From Alphaproteobacteria bacterium (GTDB lineage Bacteria > Pseudomonadota > Alphaproteobacteria > Kiloniellales > J153), in assembly GCA_003693905.1 (NCBI GenBank), contig RFLL01000222.1, positions 1-13,554 on the forward strand: a DNA stretch of 13,554 nucleotides, in the 5' to 3' direction. The number at the start of each line of letters is the position of its first letter. The first letter of the stretch is position 1. Positions 1-7,570 of this stretch are shown piece by piece. Under the pieces are notes generated by a model. It saw nothing but the letters and a program-made list of their open reading frames with translations, had not been told where the DNA came from and did not search any database. Position numbers and translations under genes: made by a program.

Positions 1-1417
1 CGCCGATCTGAAGCTGGCCATCCGCGAGGGTTACCGGTCGATCGAGCACGTCAAACGTTACACCACCACCGGCATGGGCACCGACCAGGGCAAGACCGGC
101 AACGTCAACGCCATCGGCATCGTCGCCGAGGCCCTGGGCCGGCCGCTGCCCGAGGTCGGGGTGACCACGTTCCGCCCACCCTATACGGCCGTCACCTTCG
201 GCGTCTTTGCCGGGCGCGACGTCGACGACCTGCTCGACCCGGTGCGCAAGACCCCGATCGACGTCTGGCACGCCCACAACGGCGCCGTGTTCGAGAACGT
301 CGGCCAGTGGCGCCGGCCCTGGTATTATCCGCGCGACGGCGAGACCATGCACGAGGCGGTCAACCGCGAGGTGGCGGCGGTGCGCCGCTCGCTCGGCGTC
401 ATGGACGCAACGACCCTGGGCAAGATCGACATCCAGGGCAAGGATGCGGTCGAACTGCTCAACCGGGTCTATACCAACGCCTGGTCCAAACTGGCGGTCG
501 GGCGCTGCCGCTACGGTCTGATGCTCAACGAGGCCGGCATGGTGATCGACGACGGCGTGACGGCACGTCTCGGCGAGCACCACTTCCTCATGACCACGAC
601 CACCGGCAACGCGGCCATGGTGCTGGCGCATCTGGAGGAATACCTGCAAACCGAGTGGCCGGAGCTGGAGGTCCATCTGACCAGCGTGACCGAACAGTAC
701 GCGACCGTGTCTCTGGCCGGCCCTCATGCCCGCGATCTTCTCGCCGAACTCAGCGACGATATCGACCTGTCGCCCGAGGCGCTGCCCCACATGGCGCTGA
801 CCCACGGCACGGTCGCCGGAATCCCGGCGCGCGTGTTCCGGGTCTCGTTCACCGGCGAAATGAGCTATGAGATCAACGTCCCGGCCAGCGCCGGCTTGGC
901 GCTGTGGCAGGCGGTGATGACCGCCGGCGCCAAGTACGCCATCACCCCCTACGGCACCGAGGCAATGCACGTCCTGCGCGCCGAGAAGGGCTTCATCATC
1001 GTCGGCCAGGAAACCGACGGCTCGGTGACGCCGCTCGACCTCGGCATGGAGTGGATCCTGTCGAAAAAGAAGAAGGACTTCATCGGCCGTCGCGGCCTGC
1101 GCCGGCCCGATCTGCTGAAACCCGACCGCAAGCAGCTCGTCGGCCTGCTGACCAGCAATCCCGACGAGGTGCTGCCGGAAGGTGCGCAACTGGTCGAGCG
1201 CGCGCCCGGAAAGCCGCCGCTGCCGATGGTCGGACACGTCACGTCGAGCTATTACAGCCCCAACGTCGGCCGGTCGATCGCCCTGGCGCTGGTCAAGGGA
1301 GGGCGCGCACGCAAGGGCGAGACGCTTCATGCCCCGCTGGCCGCCGGACGGACCATCACCTGCACCGTCACCGAGCCCGTCTTCTACGATCCGGAAGGAA
1401 CGCGCCTCAATGGTTGA
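1..1417 (+). CDS. soxA: Sarcosine oxidase alpha subunit, C-terminal part (5' end outside window)
   Basis: The frame is open from the window edge (first full codon at base 2) to TGA at 1415-1417, giving the last 471 residues of a subunit usually near 1000 residues long. The first residues carry the family signature EGYRSIEHVKRYTTTGMGTD. From about residue 90 of the visible part a glycine-cleavage T-protein-like (GCV_T) folate-binding domain follows, with landmarks YGLMLNEAGMVIDDG, SLAGPHARDLL, RVSFTGEMSYEINVP and GQETDGSVTPLDLGMEW, then the C-terminal barrel. In the known heterotetrameric enzyme (SoxBDAG) sarcosine is oxidised in the cytoplasm to glycine and H2O2, with the methyl carbon passed to tetrahydrofolate as 5,10-methylene-THF; the alpha subunit carries the NAD site and the folate domain. 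soxG overlaps its end, so the two are surely co-transcribed. The N-terminal dinucleotide-binding half is not in this window. Family assignment is firm. Confidence 0.97.
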   Translation, partial: ADLKLAIREGYRSIEHVKRYTTTGMGTDQGKTGNVNAIGIVAEALGRPLPEVGVTTFRPPYTAVTFGVFAGRDVDDLLDPVRKTPIDVWHAHNGAVFENVGQWRRPWYYPRDGETMHEAVNREVAAVRRSLGVMDATTLGKIDIQGKDAVELLNRVYTNAWSKLAVGRCRYGLMLNEAGMVIDDGVTARLGEHHFLMTTTTGNAAMVLAHLEEYLQTEWPELEVHLTSVTEQYATVSLAGPHARDLLAELSDDIDLSPEALPHMALTHGTVAGIPARVFRVSFTGEMSYEINVPASAGLALWQAVMTAGAKYAITPYGTEAMHVLRAEKGFIIVGQETDGSVTPLDLGMEWILSKKKKDFIGRRGLRRPDLLKPDRKQLVGLLTSNPDEVLPEGAQLVERAPGKPPLPMVGHVTSSYYSPNVGRSIALALVKGGRARKGETLHAPLAAGRTITCTVTEPVFYDPEGTRLNG

Positions 1418-2066
1418 GCCCTATCTGCGCCAGAGCCCGCTGGCCCATCTCGGCCTCGATGCGCGCGCCGTCTCCGACCCCGGGAGCGCCGCTGTCAGTC
1501 TCTGCGAACGGCGTTTCTTCGCCCTCGTCAATCTGCGTGGCCGTCCCCGGGACGCGGCGTTTCTCGATGCCATCGAAAGCGCCCTCACCATGCGTCTGCC
1601 GACCACGGCCAACACCACCGCCACGGCCGCCGACGGTGCGGTGAGCGCGCTGTGGCTCGGCCCCGACGAATGGTGGATCACCGCCGCCGATCCCGCGCCC
1701 GAGGCTGGCCCACGCCTGGCCGCGCGTCTGCGCGAAGCGCTTGGCGGCCGCCCGGGCGCCGTCACCGACATCAGCGAAAGCCGGGCCTGCATCCGGATCG
1801 CCGGTCCGCGGGCCCGCGCGGTGCTGCAAAAGGGTTGTCCGCTCGACCTTCACGCCAGCGTGTTCGGGGCCGGCCAGTGCGCCCAGAGCCATGTGTCCAA
1901 GGCCGACGTCGTCCTGCATCTCGTTGCGGAGAATGGCACAAACGGTGCCGCGCCCGGGGCGGCGACCTTCGACGTCTACGTGCTGCGCAGCTTCGCCGAA
2001 TACCTGTGGCGGTGGCTGGCGGACGCCGGGCGCGAATACGGCGTGGCAATCGGCCCCAGCCGCTAG
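1410..2066 (+). CDS. soxG: Sarcosine oxidase gamma subunit
   Basis: A 218-residue protein starting at ATG 1410, eight bases before the end of soxA, which is the usual soxA-soxG overlap and suggests translational coupling. Upstream in-frame codons run inside soxA and are not used. Family landmarks are LGPDEWWI (residues 83-90), VTDISESRACIRIAGPRAR (118-136), the C-x-LDLH stretch near 143-148, GQCAQSHVSKADVVLH (155-170) and TFDVYVLRSFAEYLWRWL (186-203). SoxG is a small GCV_T-like subunit that packs against the alpha subunit in the cytoplasmic SoxBDAG tetramer and is required for assembly; it has no separate catalytic reaction. A low-complexity Thr/Ala stretch (about 65-75) and a Gly/Ala-rich insert (174-185) look like variable loops. 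The gene is intact, ends in TAG, and is followed by a 528-bp gap, so it is probably the last gene of the sox operon. Confidence 0.95.
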   Translation: MVEPYLRQSPLAHLGLDARAVSDPGSAAVSLCERRFFALVNLRGRPRDAAFLDAIESALTMRLPTTANTTATAADGAVSALWLGPDEWWITAADPAPEAGPRLAARLREALGGRPGAVTDISESRACIRIAGPRARAVLQKGCPLDLHASVFGAGQCAQSHVSKADVVLHLVAENGTNGAAPGAATFDVYVLRSFAEYLWRWLADAGREYGVAIGPSR

Positions 2067-2095
2067 ATTCTCGCGCCGCCGGCCAGTTTTTTTTT
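2059..2095 (+). terminator. Possible weak terminator after soxG
   Basis: A run of nine T (2087-2095) follows the soxG stop by 20 bases. The only stem I can draw upstream is GCCG (2059-2062) with CGGC (2080-2083), four base pairs across a 17-base loop that includes the stop codon. The T tract fits an intrinsic terminator but the stem is poor. Confidence 0.3.
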
Positions 2096-2274
2096 CGACA
2101 GCGCCGCCCCCGCACCCGGATTCTATCTCCTTGCCCGCAAACCCTTTTCTTCCGGTCGCCCCCGGATCTCGGCGGGCACAACTCCGCCGCCGCCCAACGA
2201 GAGCCACTCTTTCTATCGACGGCACCCGCGAATCGCCGTAGGGATTCCATATCGACGGGGCCATGCGCGGCTGT

Positions 2275-2291
2275 TCGAGAGCGTGTCTCGA
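2275..2291. promoter_or_regulatory. 17-bp dyad TCGAGA-N5-TCTCGA, possible activator site
   Basis: The arms TCGAGA (2275-2280) and TCTCGA (2286-2291) are perfect inverted repeats around a 5-base centre. The centre at 2283 lies about 117 bases upstream of the start predicted from the sigma54-type element, a usual distance for an enhancer-binding-protein site. It does not match the NtrC consensus (TGCACC-N5-GGTGCA) as I recall it, so the binding protein, if any, is unknown. A short dyad can also arise by chance. Confidence 0.3.
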
Positions 2292-2343
2292 CCGCCGCCG
2301 ACGCAGCCGGACGGATGGCGGGAAACTGCTCTGCCGGCCAAAA

Positions 2344-2361
2344 AACCGCTCACAAGCGGTT
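2344..2361. repeat. Perfect 7-bp inverted repeat with 4-base loop
   Basis: AACCGCT (2344-2350) pairs perfectly with AGCGGTT (2355-2361) around CACA. It is preceded by an A-rich stretch and lies just upstream of the CRP-type palindrome. On the plus strand there is no T tract after it. On the minus strand the stem is followed by a T-rich run (complement of the A tract 2340-2345), so it could act as a weak terminator for antisense reading, or as an operator. The role is unknown. Confidence 0.4.
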
Positions 2362-2365
2362 GATA

Positions 2366-2381
2366 TGTGACCTTGGTCACA
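2366..2381. promoter_or_regulatory. CRP-type palindrome TGTGA-N6-TCACA
   Basis: The 16-base sequence TGTGACCTTGGTCACA is a perfect palindrome with 7-bp arms and a 2-base centre, and it contains the exact E. coli CRP core TGTGA-N6-TCACA. CRP/FNR-family proteins in other proteobacteria bind similar sites, so a family member is a reasonable candidate. Its right arm overlaps the -24 half of the sigma54-type element, so bound protein should block that promoter. Alternatively the palindrome activates a different promoter further downstream that I cannot identify. Confidence 0.5.
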
Positions 2382-2389
2382 ATCTTGCC
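2374..2389 (+). promoter_or_regulatory. Candidate sigma54 (-24/-12) promoter of the prkA operon
   Basis: TGGTCACAATCTTGCC matches the sigma54 pattern TGGCAC-N5-TTGC with the hallmark GG (2375-2376), ten bases, GC (2387-2388). The -12 side, TTGC, is perfect; the -24 side keeps TGG but reads TCAC instead of CACG. A start would be expected near 2400, about 195 bases before the prkA ATG. In E. coli the homologous yeaGH operon is known to be activated by NtrC with sigma54 under nitrogen starvation, which gives the match biological support. No canonical NtrC site is seen upstream. Confidence 0.5.
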
Positions 2390-2594
2390 CAAGTCGAAAC
2401 CAATATCTGAAGGTATGACCAAGCGGTCTTCAGCCACTCGACACCCGCAGCGGATGCTTTGGCAACGCGCGCCATGGTGGATCACAAACCGGCGAAATCG
2501 CGGATTTCTCTGCAGCCGGAAACAAGTTCTTAACCATAGGAGCGCACCCTTGGAGGTGGATGGGCGGCTTTTACAGTTCTGGTGAGGGTTACCG

Positions 2595-4544
2595 ATGAAC
2601 GTGCACAGCCCCGATGTCTTCGATATTTTTTCGGAGATCTACAGCCGCGAGAAACATGAGGAGATGACGCTTCAAGAATATCTCCTCGGTTGCCGCGAAG
2701 ATCCGTCCATGTATGCCAGTGCCGCCGAGCGCATGATATCGGCGATCGGGGAGCCGGATCTGGTCGATACCAGCAAGGACGAGCGCCTGGGGCGCATATT
2801 CCTCAACCGTACGATCAAGATCTATCCCGCCTTCAGCGATTTCTACGGCATGGAAGATACGATCGAGCGGGTGGTCGGATATTTTCGTTACGCGGCACAG
2901 GGGCTGGAAGAGCGCAAACAGATTCTCTATCTGCTCGGCCCCGTCGGCGGCGGTAAATCCTCGCTGGCCGAACGTCTCAAGGAACTGATGGAAGAGCGGC
3001 CGATCTACGTGCTCAAGGCCGGCGACGAGATCAGCCCGGTTCTTGAAAGTCCGCTCGGCCTGTTCCACCCGCAGCGCATGGGTGATCTGCTGGAGGACAA
3101 GTACGGCATCGCCCGGCGCCGCCTGACCGGCCTCATCTCGCCATGGGCGACCAAGCGCCTGGACGAATTCGGCGGCGACATCTCGAAATTCCGGGTCGTC
3201 AAGATGATGCCGTCAAAACTGCGCCAGATCGCCGTTGCCAAGACCGAACCCGGCGACGAAAACAATCAGGACATCTCGGCCCTGGTCGGCAAGGTCGACA
3301 TCCGCAAGCTGGAACACTTCAGTCAGGCCGATCCCGACGCCTACAGCTACTGCGGCGGGCTCAACCGCACGACACAGGGGCTGCTCGAATTCGTCGAAAT
3401 GTTCAAAGCCCCGATCAAGGTACTGCACCCGCTGCTGACGGCCACTCAGGAGGGCAACTACCAGGGAACCGAGAACTTCGGCGCGTTCCCGTATCAGGGC
3501 ATCATCCTCGCCCATTCCAACGAGGCGGAGTGGCAGCAGTTCAAGAACAACAAGAACAACGAAGCCTTCCTCGACCGGATCTCCGTGGTCAAGGTGCCGT
3601 ACTGCCTGCGGGTCACGGAAGAAAAGAAGATCTATGAAAAGCTGCTGCGCGAAAGCGAGCTGCACAAGGCGGCGTGCGCGCCGGAGGTGCTCGACGTGCT
3701 CAGCCGTTTCTGCGTCTCCACGCGCCTGCGTGAGCATGAAAATTCGTCGCTCTATTCCAAGATGCGGGTCTACGACGGCGAAAACCTGAAGGACGTCGAT
3801 CCCAAGGCGCGCTCGGTTCAGGAATACCGTGATGCCGCCGGCGTCGACGAGGGCATGAGCGGCATCAGCACCCGCTTCGCGTTCAAGGTTCTGTCCGAGA
3901 CCTTCAACTACGATACCGAGGAGATCGCCGCCGACCCAGTGCACCTGATGTATGTTCTGGAACAGGCCATCAAACGCGAGCAGTTCCCGGCGGAAATCGA
4001 ATCCGGCTATCTCGACTTCATCAAATCGGAGCTGGCACCCCGGTATGCCGAATTCATCGGTCACGAGATTCAGAAGGCCTATCTCGAATCGTACACCGAG
4101 TACGGCCAGAATCTGTTCGACCGCTACATCGCCTATGCCGATGCCTGGATCGAGGATCAGGACTACAAGGATCCCGACACCGGTCAGGTCTTCGACCGTC
4201 AGATTCTGGACGCCGAGCTGTCGAAGATCGAAAAGCCGGCCGGCATCGCCAACCCCAAGGACTTCCGTAACGAGGTCGTCAAGTTCGCGCTGCGCGCACG
4301 GGCCAGGAACGGTGGCAGGAACCCGTCCTGGACGAGCTACGAAAAGCTGCGCGAAGTCATCGAAAAACGCATGTTCAGCCAGGTCGAAGACCTGCTTCCG
4401 GTGATCAGCTTCGGCACCAAGAAGGACAGCCAGACCGACAGGCAGCACACCGAGTTCGTGCAGCGCATGAAAGGGCGCGGCTACACCGAACGTCAGGTGC
4501 GCCGCCTGGTCGAATGGTACATGCGGGTCAACAAGGCCGGATGA
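2595..4544 (+). CDS. prkA: PrkA/YeaG family AAA+ serine protein kinase
   Basis: A 649-residue protein, close to the length of E. coli YeaG (about 644). The ATG at 2595 is preceded by GAGGG (2584-2588) at good spacing and the N-terminus aligns with YeaG from memory (conserved EEMTLQEYLLGCREDPSMY). The N-terminal AAA_PrkA domain has Walker A GPVGGGKS at residues 115-122 and the conserved AKTEPGDENNQDISALVGKV and FVEMFKAPIKVLHPLLTATQ stretches; the C-terminal PrkA domain includes FDRYIAYADAWIEDQ and RNPSWTSYEKLREVIEKRMF. PrkA proteins are cytoplasmic and were described as serine kinases; ATP-dependent protease-like activity has also been proposed for B. subtilis PrkA, so the biochemical role is not settled. 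In E. coli YeaG supports survival in prolonged nitrogen starvation. It heads a three-gene operon with yeaH and spoVR, the standard partner set. The gene is intact and strongly conserved. Confidence 0.97.
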   Translation: MNVHSPDVFDIFSEIYSREKHEEMTLQEYLLGCREDPSMYASAAERMISAIGEPDLVDTSKDERLGRIFLNRTIKIYPAFSDFYGMEDTIERVVGYFRYAAQGLEERKQILYLLGPVGGGKSSLAERLKELMEERPIYVLKAGDEISPVLESPLGLFHPQRMGDLLEDKYGIARRRLTGLISPWATKRLDEFGGDISKFRVVKMMPSKLRQIAVAKTEPGDENNQDISALVGKVDIRKLEHFSQADPDAYSYCGGLNRTTQGLLEFVEMFKAPIKVLHPLLTATQEGNYQGTENFGAFPYQGIILAHSNEAEWQQFKNNKNNEAFLDRISVVKVPYCLRVTEEKKIYEKLLRESELHKAACAPEVLDVLSRFCVSTRLREHENSSLYSKMRVYDGENLKDVDPKARSVQEYRDAAGVDEGMSGISTRFAFKVLSETFNYDTEEIAADPVHLMYVLEQAIKREQFPAEIESGYLDFIKSELAPRYAEFIGHEIQKAYLESYTEYGQNLFDRYIAYADAWIEDQDYKDPDTGQVFDRQILDAELSKIEKPAGIANPKDFRNEVVKFALRARARNGGRNPSWTSYEKLREVIEKRMFSQVEDLLPVISFGTKKDSQTDRQHTEFVQRMKGRGYTERQVRRLVEWYMRVNKAG

Positions 4545-4568
4545 CCGGTCGAGACACATGGACGCGGT

Positions 4569-5906
4569 ATGCCCAATTTCATTGACCGGCGACTGAACCC
4601 GAAGGACAAGAGCCTCAGCAATCGCCAGCGCTTCCTGCGCCGGGCTCGCGCCCAGATCAAGGAGGTCATCAACCAGTCTCTCAAGGACCGCAAGATCACC
4701 GATATCGACGGCCGGCAGGTGGTATCGGTTCCGACCAAGGGCATCGGCGAGCCGCGCTTCGTCCATGCCCCCACCGGCGGCCGCCGCGAGCGGACCTTCA
4801 CCGGCAACAAGGAGTTCAGCGCCGGCGACCGCATCCGCAAACCGCAGCAGGGAGAAGGCGGCGGCGGCGGTCCGCAGGCCACCGACAGCGGAGAAGGTGA
4901 GGACGCCTTCGCCTTCACCCTGTCGCGGGAAGAATTTCTCGACATCTTCTTCGAGGACCTCGAACTTCCCGATCTGGTCAAGACCAGCCTGAAGGAAATC
5001 CGCTCCTTCAAGCCGCGACGCGCCGGCTACACCTCCTCGGGAATGCCGACGGCGATCAACGTCCTGCGCACCATGCGCAACAGCTATGGCCGCCGAATCG
5101 CCCTGCGCCGCCCCAAGCAGTCGGAAATCGACGCTCTGATCAGCCGCATCATGGACTTGTCGGCCGGCGAGCCGACGGCGGCGGCCCGGCAGGAGATCGC
5201 CATCCTGGAAGAAGAACTGGCGCGGCTGGAACGCCGGCGCAAGCTTGTTCCCTATCTCGATCCGGTCGACATCCGCTACAACCGGTTCGAGCCGCAGCCC
5301 CTGCCCAACGCCAACGCCGTCATGTTCTGCCTGATGGACGTCTCCGGCTCCATGGGCGAACGCGAAAAGGATCTTGCGAAGCGGTTCTTCGTCCTTCTCC
5401 ACCTGTTTCTCAAGCGCCGCTATGAACGTATCGACATCGTCTTCATCCGCCACACCCACGAGGCGCAGGAGGTCGACGAGGAGACGTTCTTCTACAGCCG
5501 CGAAACCGGCGGCACGGTAGTCAGCACCGCGCTTGAAGAAATGCTTCGCGTCGTGCGTAAACGATATCCTACCCGCGAGTGGAACATATACGCGGCGCAG
5601 GCCTCGGACGGTGACAATTTCTCCGGCGATTCGGAAAAGTGCATGCGCGTGCTCTCCGAAGAGATCATGCCGCTGTGCCAGTATTACGCCTATGTCGAGA
5701 TCCTCGACGAACGCGAGGCCGACATCTTCAGCGGCACCGACAACGGCACCGCGTTGTGGCGCTCTTATGAAGAAGCGGGGCGTCACTGGCCCAACTTCCA
5801 GATGAAGCGGATCGCACGGCCGAGCGACATCTACCCCGTATTCCGGGAACTTTTCGCCAAGCAGCCGAAGGCGACCGGCGCCCAGCGGGCACCCGTCGGC
5901 GCATAG
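4569..5906 (+). CDS. yeaH: YeaH/YhbH family (UPF0229) VWA-domain protein
   Basis: A 445-residue protein, slightly longer than E. coli YeaH (about 427). The ATG at 4569 lacks a clear ribosome binding site, but the N-terminus matches YeaH (FIDRRLN followed by NRQRFLRRARAQIK), which fixes the start; it lies 24 bases after prkA. In order it has a basic N-terminal region, a Gly-rich linker (about residues 95-112), a short predicted coiled coil (about 205-225, EIAILEEELARLERRRK) and a von Willebrand A-type domain with the metal-site motif DVSGS at 257-261, then FIRHTHEAQEVDE, ETGGTVVSTAL and NIYAAQASDGDN. VWA proteins often act as partners of AAA+ ATPases, which fits its constant pairing with PrkA; the molecular role is unknown. 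Residues 380-393 form an insert relative to E. coli YeaH. Cytoplasmic, with no signal peptide or membrane segment. Confidence 0.95.
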   Translation: MPNFIDRRLNPKDKSLSNRQRFLRRARAQIKEVINQSLKDRKITDIDGRQVVSVPTKGIGEPRFVHAPTGGRRERTFTGNKEFSAGDRIRKPQQGEGGGGGPQATDSGEGEDAFAFTLSREEFLDIFFEDLELPDLVKTSLKEIRSFKPRRAGYTSSGMPTAINVLRTMRNSYGRRIALRRPKQSEIDALISRIMDLSAGEPTAAARQEIAILEEELARLERRRKLVPYLDPVDIRYNRFEPQPLPNANAVMFCLMDVSGSMGEREKDLAKRFFVLLHLFLKRRYERIDIVFIRHTHEAQEVDEETFFYSRETGGTVVSTALEEMLRVVRKRYPTREWNIYAAQASDGDNFSGDSEKCMRVLSEEIMPLCQYYAYVEILDEREADIFSGTDNGTALWRSYEEAGRHWPNFQMKRIARPSDIYPVFRELFAKQPKATGAQRAPVGA

Positions 5907-5920
5907 CGGGGTGAAACGAC

Positions 5921-7477
5921 ATGGCATGGCATGACGCCGGAAGCGGACTTCTTTTCGAAGGATCGGAATGGACCTTCGATATCCTGTCGCGCACGTACGA
6001 AGCGATCGAGGAAATCGCTATCGACGATCTTGGCCTCGACGTCTACCCCAATCAGATCGAGGTCATCTCGTCCGAGCAGATGCTCGATGCCTATTCCTCC
6101 ATCGGCATGCCGCTGATGTACCGCCACTGGTCGTTCGGCAAGCATTTCGTGCGCGAAGAGCAGCTCTACCGCAAGGGTGCGCGCGGCCTTGCCTACGAGC
6201 TGGTCATCAACTCAAACCCGTGCATCAGCTATCACATGGAAGAAAACACCATGGCCATGCAGGCCCTGGTGACCGCGCACGCCGCCTTCGGCCACAATCA
6301 TTTCTTCAAGAACAACTATCTGTTCCAGCAGTGGACCGATGCCGGGGCAATTCTCGACTATCTCGAATTTGCCAAGGGTTATATCGCCAAATGCGAAGAG
6401 CGCCACGGCCTTGGTGCGGTCGAGGAAATTCTCGATGCGGCTCACGCGCTGATGGATCACGGCGTGTTCCGCTATCGCCGGCCGCCGCGTGAAAGTGCGG
6501 ACAAGGAGCGCACCCGGGCGCGAGAGCGTCTCGAGTACGAGGAGCGCACGTTCAACGACCTGTGGCGCACGCTGCCGCCTCCGCGCACGCCGGCCGACGA
6601 GGAGATCATCGAACACGAGGTCGCCAAGCGCAAGAAGCAGCTTCGCCTGCCGGAAGAAAACCTGCTCTATTTCCTGGAAAAGAACAGCCCCGTTCTGGAA
6701 CCCTGGCAACGCGAGATCCTGCGCATCGTGCGCAACATCGCGCAATATTTCTATCCCCAGAAGCAGACCAAGGTGATGAACGAAGGCTGCGCCACCTTTG
6801 TTCACTACTACATCATGAACGAGCTTTTCGACCGCGGCCGCCTGACCGAAGGGGCCATGCTCGAAATTCTGCACAATCATTCCAATGTCGTATTCCAGCC
6901 CGGATTCGACGACCCGCGCTATGGCGGTCTCAATCCTTATGCGTTGGGTTTTGCCATGATGCAGGACATCGTGCGCATCTGCACCGATCCGAGCGATGAA
7001 GACCGGATCTGCTTCCCCGACATCGCGGGCAACGGCGACTGGCGCACAACGCTGCGCGAGGCATGGGCCAATCACCGCGACGAATCGTTCATCCGCCAGT
7101 TCCTGAGCCCGCATCTGATCCGCAAGATGCGCCTGTTCGTACTTGGCGACGATGCCAGGGAAAGCCACTATACGGTGCTGGCCATTCACGACGAGCGCGG
7201 CTACGAAAAGGTACGTACCGCCGTTGCGCAGTCGTACGACATCGGCACGATCGAACCCAACATTCAGGTCGTCGACGTCGATCTGCGCGGCGACCGGCAA
7301 CTGCGTCTGCAACATACCGTGCGCAACGGCATCCCCCTGACGGAAAAGGCGCGCAACGAAGTTCTGAAGCATATCCGCCGCCTGTGGGGGTACGAGGTCA
7401 GCCTGCTCGGTCTCGATGACACCACCGGCAAGCGGGTCTACGAGGTCTCCAGCGACCGCGGCGATCTTGCGGCCTGA
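5921..7477 (+). CDS. ycgB: SpoVR family protein (YcgB)
   Basis: A 518-residue protein, close to E. coli YcgB (about 510). ATG 5921 follows yeaH by 14 bases with GGGGTG (5908-5913) as ribosome binding site. Family landmarks are WTFDILSRTYEAIEEIA near the N-terminus, GMPLMYRHWSFGKHF (62-76), NPCISYHMEENT (99-110), HAAFGHNHFFKNNYLFQQW (120-138), NEGCATFVHYYIMNEL (287-302) and the C-terminal VRNGIPL and RLWGYEVSL region. B. subtilis SpoVR is needed for normal spore cortex formation, but this organism is probably not a spore former; in proteobacteria the protein belongs to the PrkA-YeaH-SpoVR stress set. No enzymatic function is assigned with certainty. The invariant His and Glu residues (H105, E107, H120, H125, H127, E288, H295) look like a possible metal or catalytic site, which is inference. 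No signal peptide or membrane segment. Last gene of the tight operon. Confidence 0.95.
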   Translation: MAWHDAGSGLLFEGSEWTFDILSRTYEAIEEIAIDDLGLDVYPNQIEVISSEQMLDAYSSIGMPLMYRHWSFGKHFVREEQLYRKGARGLAYELVINSNPCISYHMEENTMAMQALVTAHAAFGHNHFFKNNYLFQQWTDAGAILDYLEFAKGYIAKCEERHGLGAVEEILDAAHALMDHGVFRYRRPPRESADKERTRARERLEYEERTFNDLWRTLPPPRTPADEEIIEHEVAKRKKQLRLPEENLLYFLEKNSPVLEPWQREILRIVRNIAQYFYPQKQTKVMNEGCATFVHYYIMNELFDRGRLTEGAMLEILHNHSNVVFQPGFDDPRYGGLNPYALGFAMMQDIVRICTDPSDEDRICFPDIAGNGDWRTTLREAWANHRDESFIRQFLSPHLIRKMRLFVLGDDARESHYTVLAIHDERGYEKVRTAVAQSYDIGTIEPNIQVVDVDLRGDRQLRLQHTVRNGIPLTEKARNEVLKHIRRLWGYEVSLLGLDDTTGKRVYEVSSDRGDLAA

Positions 7478-7534
7478 AGGCCGGATTTCCCGGCACCTGC
7501 CCCCGGCCCCGGTGAGCACCTCCCACAAACCCCC

Positions 7535-7570
7535 TTGAACGCCCGTGCCAAGTAGGCATTCTGAGGCACG
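7535..7570 (+). promoter_or_regulatory. Weak promoter-like pair with inverted repeat before the methyltransferase
   Basis: TTGAAC (7535-7540) could be a -35 element, followed after 16 bases by CATTCT (7557-7562) as a poor -10. The arms CGTGCC (7544-7549) and GGCACG (7565-7570) form a perfect 6-bp inverted repeat with a 15-base spacer that spans the putative promoter and could be an operator. The promoter match is weak, and the gene may instead be read through from ycgB. Confidence 0.25.

Larger units (their letters stand above)
2067..2594. other. 528-bp gap between soxG and prkA with regulatory elements
   Basis: No convincing gene lies here; short open frames lack ribosome binding sites and recognisable composition. 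The first part (about 2096-2270) holds nothing I can name. The second part has several dyads (2275-2291, 2344-2361, 2366-2381) and a sigma54-type promoter match (2374-2389). From the predicted start near 2400 to the prkA ATG there would be a leader of about 195 bases, in which I see no riboswitch or strong stem-loop. Confidence 0.6.

Noticed and set aside
2367..2585. A 72-codon GTG-start frame in the soxG-prkA gap
   Set aside because: It begins inside the CRP-type palindrome, lacks a ribosome binding site, and its composition does not look protein-like.
3213..5927. A 904-codon open frame on the minus strand opposite prkA and yeaH
   Set aside because: It is antisense to two highly conserved genes and arises from GC-rich codon bias; it shows no family-like sequence and no operon logic.
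7480..7494. GCCGG/CCGGC stem after ycgB as an intrinsic terminator
   Set aside because: Only five base pairs and no T tract; expected by chance in GC-rich sequence.
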